NCBI GenBank assembly: GCA_003454335.1
Contig: DMKK01000137.1
Coordinates: 1 to 5,689, forward strand
DNA from: Gammaproteobacteria bacterium
Lineage (GTDB): Bacteria; Pseudomonadota; Gammaproteobacteria; UBA9214
Length of the DNA stretch: 5,689 bases
Reading direction: 5' to 3'
Shown piece after piece: positions 1 through 4,737 of the stretch. Position 1 is the stretch's first letter. Each line of letters opens with the position of its first letter. The position numbers were made by a program, and so were the translations under genes. The notes below the pieces were generated by a model that worked only from the letters and a program-made list of their open reading frames with translations, had not been told where the DNA came from and ran no database searches.

Positions 1-44
1 CCTGCTCCCAAAGCAGGCGCGCTACCAGGCTGCGCTATACCCCG
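1..44 (-). tRNA. tRNA-Pro (anticodon UGG), 5' part, cut by the window edge
   Basis: Read on the minus strand from 44 down to 1, this is the first 43 or so positions of a tRNA. It has acceptor strand CGGGGTA, then TA, and a D arm GCGC / AGCCTGGTA / GCGC. The anticodon stem CCTGC / GCAGG encloses the loop TTTGGGA, which gives anticodon UGG, the proline tRNA that reads CCA and wobble codons. The stems and the conserved T33, GG of the D loop and purine 37 are all in place. The variable loop, T arm and 3' acceptor strand lie beyond base 1, so whether CCA is encoded and whether more tRNA genes follow cannot be seen. A near-consensus promoter lies upstream. Confidence 0.93.
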
Positions 45-45
45 A

Positions 46-210
46 TTACATTGTGTCTTTCAGGGTGACAAGCATCCCACCCTGTGAAGCCATGCGATAA
101 TACGTGCTGCCCCTGAAGGGGTCAATTAACTTGCCCATGTTCTTGGCAATCAACCTGACATTCTTCAAGAAATCGGGCATATCGTCACGTCTGCCGTACT
201 TTTTTATCAT
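46..210 (-). CDS. Possible 54-residue small protein, not recognised
   Basis: An open frame runs from ATG at 208-210 to TAA at 46-48, just one base before the tRNA. The predicted protein starts MIKKYGRRDDMPDFLKN and ends GGMLVTLKDTM. It is basic and hydrophilic, with no membrane segment, signal peptide or known motif. A GGTGG sequence 3-4 bases before the ATG could serve as a ribosome binding site, and an in-frame TAA lies a few codons upstream, so the ORF is not open across folD. Codon third positions are mostly G or C, as in the neighbouring genes, which weakly favours real coding. Against it, the ORF overlaps the strong tRNA promoter, is short and has no recognised relatives. It could be chance, or the remnant tail of a lost gene. 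Confidence 0.3.
   Translation of the reverse strand: MIKKYGRRDDMPDFLKNVRLIAKNMGKLIDPFRGSTYYRMASQGGMLVTLKDTM
61..84 (-). other. Stem-loop in the tRNA-Pro precursor leader
   Basis: A perfect 7-base inverted repeat, CAGGGTG (61-67) and CACCCTG (78-84), flanks a 10-base loop. It lies between the predicted start of transcription near 90 and the mature tRNA end at 44, so it would form in the 5' leader removed by RNase P. No T-run follows it on either strand, so it is not a classical intrinsic terminator. Confidence 0.45.
97..125 (-). promoter_or_regulatory. Sigma-70 type promoter for tRNA-Pro
   Basis: On the minus strand a -35 box TTGACC (120-125) is followed after exactly 17 bases by a -10 box TATTAT (97-102); each matches consensus at 5 of 6 positions. 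The expected start is near base 90, which leaves a 5' leader of about 45 bases before the tRNA at 44. The spacer contains a small CCCC-TGAA-GGGG inverted repeat (110-121). Strength, orientation and distance fit a stable-RNA promoter, although it lies inside a possible small ORF. Confidence 0.7.
182..210 (+). promoter_or_regulatory. folD: Candidate promoter for folD
   Basis: TCGTCA (182-187, 4 of 6 matches to the -35 consensus) is separated by 17 bases from TATCAT (205-210, 5 of 6 matches to the -10 consensus). Transcription would start near 217 and leave a leader of about 90 bases containing the hairpin at 264-287. This is the best-spaced pair I find upstream of folD, but it is only moderate. 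CTGACA at 155-160 is a good -35 box without a good -10 partner. Confidence 0.3.
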
Positions 211-263
211 AGGCCACCAGGCTTAATGTCCCGGTTTGCACGGTTGTACCACACGACAGCCGC

Positions 264-287
264 ATGCGAGAATCCGTTTTCTCGTAT
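264..287 (+). other. Hairpin in the folD leader
   Basis: ATGCGAGAA (264-272) pairs with TTCTCGTAT (279-287) over 9 base pairs, one of them G-U in RNA, around the 6-base loop TCCGTT. It ends 22 bases before the folD start codon. No T-run follows, so it is not an obvious terminator. It would lie in the folD 5' leader, where no Shine-Dalgarno sequence is visible. Confidence 0.4.
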
Positions 288-309
288 TCAACGATAGACC
301 ACGTCCCCA

Positions 310-1164
310 ATGACCGCAAAACTGATTGATGGCAGGGCCATTGCCGCCGAGGTTCGGCGCAATGTAAAGAAAAAAGTTGATGCCCGCAGGCAAAATGGAC
401 TGCGCGTCCCCGGACTGGCAGTTGTGCTCGTAGGCCAAAATCCCGCCTCGGAAATTTACGTCCGCAACAAGTGCATGGCTTGCGACGAATCCGGTGTGCT
501 TTCCCGCTCTCATCATCTGCCAGACGACACCCCGGAAGAAGAATTACTCGTATTGATTGAAGAACTGAATAATGATGCCGGTATTGATGGAATACTGGTC
601 CAGTTTCCGCTGCCGTCACATATTGATGCTGACAAGGTTACCGAGCAAATCAGGCCAGACAAGGATGTGGATGGTTTTCACCCCTATAACATTGGTCGTC
701 TGGCACTGCGGCGTCCTTCACTGCGATCCTGTACCCCGCGTGGTGTCATCACACTTCTCGAACATACCGAGGAGACCTTTTACGGACGCCAGGCGGTGAT
801 CGTGGGTGCTTCCAATATCGTCGGCCGCCCCATGGGACTGGAATTGCTGCTTGCCGGCTGCACGGTAACAACCTGCCATCGATTTACCAGAAACCTTGAT
901 GAACATGTTGCACAGGCAGATATTCTTGTCGTTGCAGTTGGCAAGCCGGGCCTGGTATCAGGTGCCTGGGTCAAACCCGGCGCCACTGTAATTGATGTCG
1001 GCATCAACCGCCTTGAAGACGGCAGCCTGATCGGTGATATCGAATTTGATGCAGCCCGTGAACGTGCCGCATGGATCACACCGGTACCGGGTGGCGTCGG
1101 TCCAATGACGGTCGCAACCCTGCTGGAAAACACCCTGTTCGCCGCAGAAGAACTGCACGACTGA
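310..1164 (+). CDS. folD: FolD, bifunctional methylenetetrahydrofolate dehydrogenase / methenyltetrahydrofolate cyclohydrolase
   Basis: FolD interconverts 5,10-methylene-, 5,10-methenyl- and 10-formyl-tetrahydrofolate in the cytosol, using NADP, and so supplies one-carbon units for purine and formyl-Met synthesis. The 284-residue product has the family's usual length and all its hallmarks. These are the catalytic Y50 and K54 in SEIYVRNK, Q98 in ILVQFPLP, D121 in KDVDGFHP, the Rossmann nucleotide-binding stretch VGASNIVGRP (165-174), and the C-terminal signature TPVPGGVGPMT (257-267). A small oddity is S140 before CTPRG, where E. coli FolD has proline. The start at 310 is well fixed, because an in-frame TAG lies at 295-297 and no start codon intervenes. 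No clear Shine-Dalgarno sequence precedes it. It converges on cysS with 8 bases between the stop codons. Confidence 0.97.
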   Translation: MTAKLIDGRAIAAEVRRNVKKKVDARRQNGLRVPGLAVVLVGQNPASEIYVRNKCMACDESGVLSRSHHLPDDTPEEELLVLIEELNNDAGIDGILVQFPLPSHIDADKVTEQIRPDKDVDGFHPYNIGRLALRRPSLRSCTPRGVITLLEHTEETFYGRQAVIVGASNIVGRPMGLELLLAGCTVTTCHRFTRNLDEHVAQADILVVAVGKPGLVSGAWVKPGATVIDVGINRLEDGSLIGDIEFDAARERAAWITPVPGGVGPMTVATLLENTLFAAEELHD

Positions 1165-1172
1165 CAACCGGG

Positions 1173-2576
1173 TTAGCTGCGGCGCCAGGTCGTACCGGCA
1201 GAACCATCCTCGAGAATAATTCCGGCTGCGTCGAGCTCAGCCCTTATCCTGTCTGCTTCTGCCCAGTCTTTTGCAGCACGCGCACTGATTCGGCGGGCGA
1301 TCAGTTCCTCAACTTCCGCGTCTGACATACCGCTGGCCGTGCTGTCATCTGACGTAACCGCTGCTCGTAAATATGCTTCAGGGTCTGCCTGTAGCAGTCC
1401 CAGGATTGCACCCAGGCGGTGCAGACAACCAGCAAGGATATTTGCCTTGCCCGGATGCGTGTCCCTGTTCCTGTTTATTTCCCTGGTAATTTCAAATAAC
1501 ACGGCAATGGCTTCCGGTGAATTGAAATCATCATCCATCGCCTTGTGAAAAGCCGCACTGTATCTATCACATAACGAAGCGTCGTTGTCTGCAGGTGCAA
1601 GACCACGCAAGCTTGTATAGAGTCGTGTCAGCGCGGACTTGCCGTTCGCCAGGTTTTCCTGTGAATAGTTCAGGGGGCTGCGATAATGACTGGCAAGAAT
1701 AAAATACCTGATTTCTTCTGCCCGGTAATTCTTCAGTATTTCCCGCACCGTAAAGAAATTATCCAGCGACTTTGACATTTTCTCTTCATCGACCCGGACA
1801 AAACCATTGTGCATCCAGTAATTCACAAATGGCTCGCCGGTGGCAGCCTCGGACTGTGCTATTTCATTCTCATGGTGAGGAAACTTTAGATCCATACCGC
1901 CGCCATGAATATCGAAATGTGCACCCAGACATTGCGTGGACATTGCCGAGCATTCTATGTGCCAGCCGGGACGGCCATTGCCCCAGGGAGACGGCCAGCT
2001 CGGTTCATCCGGTTTTACTGTCTTCCAGAGTACAAAATCCAGCGGATCATCCTTGGACTCGTTAACAGCAACACGCGCTCCAGCCTGCAGGTCCTCGAGT
2101 TGCTTCCCCGACAGCGCGCCATAGTGTTCAAAGCGACTCACATCGTAATAAACATCACCATTGTTTCCCTGGTAGGCATGGCCATTAGCTACCAGGGCAT
2201 CGATCATTTTGATGATGTCGTCCATGGATGCCGTGGCCCGGGGTTCCATATCCGGTGGTAATACACCAAGTGCCGCAGCATCTTCATTCATGATGTTGAT
2301 AAACCTTGTTGTCAGCGCGTTAATATCCTCACCATTTTCATTGGCGCGCTGGATGATCTTGTCATCCACATCGGTGATATTCCGCACATAGGTCACTTCA
2401 TACCCAAGTGCACGCAAATAGCGAACAACCACATCAAAGACGACCATTACCCGTGCATGCCCAAGATGACAGTAGTCGTATACGGTCATTCCACACACAT
2501 ACATCCGGACCTTGCCCTCCTCTATGGGAACAAAGGTATCCTTCTGATTGGTCAGAGTGTTGTATATTTTTAGCAT
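1173..2576 (-). CDS. cysS: CysS, cysteinyl-tRNA synthetase
   Basis: This class I aminoacyl-tRNA synthetase activates cysteine with ATP and loads it onto tRNA-Cys. The 467-residue protein is full length for the bacterial family. It shows the HIGH signature as HLGH (37-40) and KMSKS (266-270). The expected zinc ligands, which select cysteine, are C28 in MYVCGMTVYD, C209 in WHIECSAMS, and H234 and E238 in FPHHENEIAQ. The C-terminal anticodon-binding part ends in the typical GTTWRRS. The start is ATG at 2574-2576, giving MLKIYNTLTN; the ribosome binding site upstream is weak. The gene diverges from the cyclophilin gene and converges on folD. No T-box or other leader regulator was seen. Identity is secure. 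Confidence 0.98.
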   Translation of the reverse strand: MLKIYNTLTNQKDTFVPIEEGKVRMYVCGMTVYDYCHLGHARVMVVFDVVVRYLRALGYEVTYVRNITDVDDKIIQRANENGEDINALTTRFINIMNEDAAALGVLPPDMEPRATASMDDIIKMIDALVANGHAYQGNNGDVYYDVSRFEHYGALSGKQLEDLQAGARVAVNESKDDPLDFVLWKTVKPDEPSWPSPWGNGRPGWHIECSAMSTQCLGAHFDIHGGGMDLKFPHHENEIAQSEAATGEPFVNYWMHNGFVRVDEEKMSKSLDNFFTVREILKNYRAEEIRYFILASHYRSPLNYSQENLANGKSALTRLYTSLRGLAPADNDASLCDRYSAAFHKAMDDDFNSPEAIAVLFEITREINRNRDTHPGKANILAGCLHRLGAILGLLQADPEAYLRAAVTSDDSTASGMSDAEVEELIARRISARAAKDWAEADRIRAELDAAGIILEDGSAGTTWRRS

Positions 2577-2613
2577 CCGAACAGATTAATCCAGTAATAA
2601 AACGAAGCCGCAA

Positions 2614-2640
2614 ATAATAGTGCCTAATCAGGACGACTGA
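2614..2640 (-). promoter_or_regulatory. cysS: Weak candidate promoter for cysS
   Basis: On the minus strand TATTAT (2614-2619) is a good -10 box. The best -35 partner is TTCAGT, 16 bases further upstream, and it matches only 3 of 6 positions. The spacing fits and the leader would be about 30 bases long. The weak -35 box makes this a guess based mainly on the -10 box and position. Confidence 0.27.
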
Positions 2641-2682
2641 AAGTCATTCCGGCCACAAAATATACGCATAGCATTCATGGGC

Positions 2683-2710
2683 TTGTAAACACGGCCAGAG
2701 CTTATATTAT
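2683..2710 (+). promoter_or_regulatory. ppiB: Candidate promoter for ppiB-lpxH
   Basis: TTGTAA (2683-2688, 4 of 6) and TATTAT (2705-2710, 5 of 6) are spaced by 16 bases, with the start expected near 2717. This leaves a leader of about 27 bases before the ATG at 2744. The -10 region is AT-rich and overlaps alternative registers (TATATT at 2703). It probably drives the cyclophilin gene and, by read-through of a 20-base gap, lpxH. Confidence 0.45.
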
Positions 2711-2743
2711 GTGCACACCTGAAAATATACCCGGGAGTTATCA

Positions 2744-3343
2744 ATGAAGCACTTATTTGGCCTTGTTTTGGCCACCGTTGTCGGTTTGTCACCTGTAACC
2801 GGCTATTCCCAAGATGATCAATCTAACGCAAAAGGAGCAGGCATGGTTAAAGTCACCATGGAAACGAGCAAGGGTGTTATCACTCTGGAACTGGATAGTG
2901 AGAAAGCACCGGCCAGTGTTGAGAATTTCGTCGCTTATGCCAAGGCTGGCCATTATGATGGCACGATATTTCACCGTGTGATTCCCGCTTTTATGGTTCA
3001 GGGTGGTGGTTTTGATACTGACATGAAACAAAAGGCCACCAATCCGCCCATCAAGATCGAAGCAGATAATGGCTTGAAAAACGACAGAGGTACCGTGGCG
3101 ATGGCGCGTACCAATGATCCAAATTCCGCCACTTCACAATTCTTTATCAATTTGAAGGACAACGACTTCCTTAACCACACATCGCCTAGCCCCCAGGGCT
3201 GGGGATATGCAGTGTTTGGCAAGGTCACTGACGGAATGGATGTCGTTGAATCTGTCGAGAAAGTCAAAACGGGTAATAATCACGGACACCAGGATGTTCC
3301 CCTCATGGAAGTCATCATCCGGAAAGTGACCATCGAGGAATAA
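2744..3343 (+). CDS. ppiB: Cyclophilin-type peptidyl-prolyl cis-trans isomerase with signal peptide (PpiB-like)
   Basis: The enzyme speeds cis-trans isomerisation of X-Pro bonds during protein folding. The 199-residue product has a short signal peptide: MKH, a hydrophobic run to about residue 19, and likely cleavage after GYS-22. The first ATG has a GGGAG ribosome binding site 6 bases upstream. From M34 onward the sequence follows cytosolic bacterial PpiB almost end to end. It contains the active-site motif FHRVIPAFMVQGGGF (R78, F83, M84, Q86), then GLKNDRGTVAMAR, SQFFIN with F134, and QGWGYAVFGKV. M34 (2843-2845) has its own strong site, AAAGGAG, 5 bases upstream, so a second cytosolic product is plausible. 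In E. coli the divergent neighbour of cysS is ppiB, with lpxH downstream, which matches here. Function is secure; location (periplasm, cytosol or both) is inferred. Confidence 0.95.
   Translation: MKHLFGLVLATVVGLSPVTGYSQDDQSNAKGAGMVKVTMETSKGVITLELDSEKAPASVENFVAYAKAGHYDGTIFHRVIPAFMVQGGGFDTDMKQKATNPPIKIEADNGLKNDRGTVAMARTNDPNSATSQFFINLKDNDFLNHTSPSPQGWGYAVFGKVTDGMDVVESVEKVKTGNNHGHQDVPLMEVIIRKVTIEE
2831..2845 (+). promoter_or_regulatory. ppiB: Internal ribosome binding site and alternative start in ppiB
   Basis: AAAGGAG (2831-2837) lies 5 bases before an in-frame ATG (2843-2845) coding for M34. Starting here would give a 166-residue protein beginning MVKVTMETSKG, with no signal peptide and the size of cytosolic PpiB. 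The site is closer to the consensus than the one at the upstream start. It may be a real second start or a relic of the gene before it gained a signal peptide. Confidence 0.5.
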
Positions 3344-3363
3344 CGCAGCAATCCCCTGACACC

Positions 3364-4089
3364 ATGCCGGACACTCTGTTTATTTCAGATCTGCATCTGG
3401 ACCCGGAGCGTCCGGCTGTTACGGAACTCTTTCTGGAGTTCCTGAGCACACGTGCGTGTTCCGCGGATGCCATCTATATCCTCGGCGACCTGTTTGAAGC
3501 GTGGGTAGGCGATGACGATACCAGCCCGATGAACCAGGTCGTTTGCGGGGGCCTGAAGAAATGCGTCACATCAGGTACTCCCGTGTTTATCATGCATGGT
3601 AACCGGGACTTTCTGCTGGGTGCGCAGTTCGCAGCCGCAAGCGGCTGTACCTTGCTTGATGATCCGGCACTGATTGATTTGTACGGCACCCCTACACTGC
3701 TGATGCATGGAGACCTGCTGTGCACTGACGATAGTGAATACATGGCCTTCCGGGCAATGGTTCGCGACACCAAATGGCAACAGGGACTGCTGTCCAAGTC
3801 ACTGGAAGAACGCCAGCTGATCGCCAGGGAAATGCGCAACAGGAGCCGGGAGCAGACAGGCGGCAAGCCTGAATCGATAATGGATGTAAACAGTGATGCG
3901 GTCGTCAAGACCATGACCGACCACGAGGTGCAGCGATTGATCCATGGACACACGCACCGCCCGGCGATTCACGACCTGGTTGTTTCAGGAGCACCCGCAC
4001 AGCGAATCGTGCTGGGCGACTGGTATGAACAGGGAAGCCTGCTTGCTTGCACAGCAGATGGATGCAAGCTGGAAGTGCTTGATCTGTAG
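3364..4089 (+). CDS. lpxH: LpxH, UDP-2,3-diacylglucosamine diphosphatase
   Basis: LpxH splits UDP-2,3-diacylglucosamine into lipid X and UMP at the inner face of the cytoplasmic membrane, a committed step of lipid A synthesis in many Gammaproteobacteria. The 241-residue product has the family's length and the full calcineurin-like metallophosphatase set: D9 and H11 in SDLHL, D42 in GDLFEAWVGDD, N80 in HGNRDF, H115 in LMHGD, and H194-H198 in HGHTHRP. The ending IVLGDWYEQGS is also typical. The gene starts 20 bases after the cyclophilin stop with no clear Shine-Dalgarno sequence before the ATG, so it is probably cotranscribed and may depend on ribosomes finishing the upstream gene. Its product confirms a lipid A-bearing Gram-negative host. 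Confidence 0.96.
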   Translation: MPDTLFISDLHLDPERPAVTELFLEFLSTRACSADAIYILGDLFEAWVGDDDTSPMNQVVCGGLKKCVTSGTPVFIMHGNRDFLLGAQFAAASGCTLLDDPALIDLYGTPTLLMHGDLLCTDDSEYMAFRAMVRDTKWQQGLLSKSLEERQLIAREMRNRSREQTGGKPESIMDVNSDAVVKTMTDHEVQRLIHGHTHRPAIHDLVVSGAPAQRIVLGDWYEQGSLLACTADGCKLEVLDL

Positions 4090-4104
4090 CAACCGATGGC
4101 ACTG

Positions 4105-4134
4105 TTGAAATAGTCTCCTGTCTGCCTGTATTTT
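4105..4134 (+). promoter_or_regulatory. Candidate promoter for the DUF2914 gene
   Basis: TTGAAA (4105-4110, 5 of 6) and TATTTT (4129-4134, 4 of 6) are 18 bases apart in the 71-base gap after lpxH. The leader would be about 20 bases and would include the GAGGTG ribosome binding site at 4151-4156. No terminator is visible after lpxH, so read-through from the upstream genes is also possible. Confidence 0.35.
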
Positions 4135-4160
4135 GAGTAAAAGGAAAGAAGAGGTGCATT

Positions 4161-4718
4161 ATGAATCAAAGAATAATAATGCTTTGTGTCGTCGGCATTG
4201 TCCCATCACTGTTAGTCACAACCACGGGTGCAGTTGAGGCCGTCCGTACAGAATCGGGGCAGGAACTGGCCGGGGAAAACCACCCGGCTTCCTCCGGAAG
4301 CGTTACCACAAAGACCTTCACCACAGCAATCGTTGATGGCAAGCCGGCTGACGATCAGAAGGCATTTGAGAATTCCGTCAGCGAGATTTATTTTTACACA
4401 GTACTGGAAGGACTCAAGGGACAAACTGTCACTCACCGCTGGAAATACAGCGGCCGCGTCATATCCAATGCAGATATTTCAGTTACGGACGATCCTTTTT
4501 CAACGTGGTCAAGTAACGGCATGGAATCCAACTGGACTGGCTTCTGGACCGTCGAAGTACTGGACAAGAACAGCAAGGTCATTGGGGTCGACACATTCGA
4601 ATATAACCACCCGCGTAATTTGCAAATGGATCCAGATGCAAACAAGGCCGGGGCTGATAGTGATGGCATTCCCAGTGGGGGTTGGGGCTGGGGGCGTGGC
4701 CGGGGATGGGGCTGGTAA
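4161..4718 (+). CDS. Exported DUF2914-type protein with Gly/Trp/Arg-rich C-terminal tail
   Basis: The function is unknown. The 185-residue product begins with a signal peptide: MNQR, a hydrophobic stretch to about residue 20, and likely cleavage after A24 or A27, so it should be periplasmic or envelope-bound. A polar linker (about 28-50) leads into a domain I match by eye to DUF2914, with GQTVTHRWKYSG (87-98), FSTWSS (113-118) and WTGFWTVEVLD (125-135). An acidic stretch, DPDANKAGADSDG, then precedes the unusual tail GGWGWGRGRGWGW (173-185), which ends the protein. GAGGTG 4 bases before the ATG is a good ribosome binding site. The gene converges on a lipoprotein gene with 8 bases between stops. 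The domain call is from memory of the family's W-rich pattern and is fairly sure; the tail's role is not known. Confidence 0.85.
   Translation: MNQRIIMLCVVGIVPSLLVTTTGAVEAVRTESGQELAGENHPASSGSVTTKTFTTAIVDGKPADDQKAFENSVSEIYFYTVLEGLKGQTVTHRWKYSGRVISNADISVTDDPFSTWSSNGMESNWTGFWTVEVLDKNSKVIGVDTFEYNHPRNLQMDPDANKAGADSDGIPSGGWGWGRGRGWGW
4677..4711 (+). other. Five-run G-quadruplex motif at the end of the DUF2914 gene
   Basis: Five runs of four or five G lie at 4677-4681, 4684-4687, 4690-4694, 4702-4705 and 4708-4711, separated by loops of 2, 2, 7 and 2 bases. This meets the usual G4+ quadruplex pattern with one run to spare, on the coding strand and so also in the mRNA. It encodes the Gly/Trp/Arg tail and ends 5 bases before the stop codon. 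Confidence 0.65.
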
Positions 4719-4737
4719 TCCCTCTGTTACTGCCCCG
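4707..4737. other. Interrupted hairpin spanning both stop codons of the convergent pair
   Basis: GGGGC (4708-4712) pairs with GCCCC (4732-4736), and GTAA (4715-4718) pairs with TTAC (4727-4730). A G-U pair (4714/4731) and one bulged T lie between the two stems. The 8-base loop is exactly the intergenic gap. No T-run follows in either direction, so this is not a textbook intrinsic terminator, but it sits where a two-way terminator would be expected. Confidence 0.4.

Larger units (their letters stand above)
2577..2743. other. Divergent control region between cysS and the cyclophilin gene
   Basis: These 167 bases separate two genes read away from each other, so both promoters should lie here. 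No ORF of note is present. Near the middle, GGA-GACT (2631-2638) can pair with AGTC-TCC (2642-2650) in a short interrupted hairpin. A perfect 8-base palindrome, TGTGCACA (2710-2717), lies where transcription of the cyclophilin gene is expected to begin. Confidence 0.6.

Noticed and set aside
1..130. tRNA-Pro as an integration site for a genomic island
   Set aside because: Integration normally uses the 3' part of a tRNA gene, which lies outside the window. The visible 5' side shows no integrase, repeat or att-like sequence.
131..171. Short inverted repeats TTGCC/GGCAA (131-149) and TTCTT-C-AAGAA (161-171)
   Set aside because: Stems of 5 bases are expected by chance at this length, and no motif or spacing links them to a known regulator.
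185..619. Long minus-strand ORF (144 codons) across the folD 5' end and upstream region
   Set aside because: More than two thirds of it is antisense to the secure folD gene. The part upstream of folD ends after a short stretch, and there is no ribosome binding site or recognisable domain.
2577..2743. T-box or cysteine-responsive leader for cysS
   Set aside because: The leader is too short, there is no T-box consensus or terminator, and T-boxes are not expected in Gammaproteobacteria.
3474..3953. 159-codon minus-strand ORF inside lpxH
   Set aside because: It is antisense to a fully conserved LpxH with every metal ligand in place. The serine- and arginine-rich composition is typical of a shadow frame.
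4674..4718. Tail read as a RiPP core peptide (W-G-R motifs such as those cyclised by radical SAM enzymes)
   Set aside because: The tail is attached to a 185-residue exported DUF2914 protein, and no radical SAM maturase, transporter or protease gene is present in the window. The likeness is only compositional.
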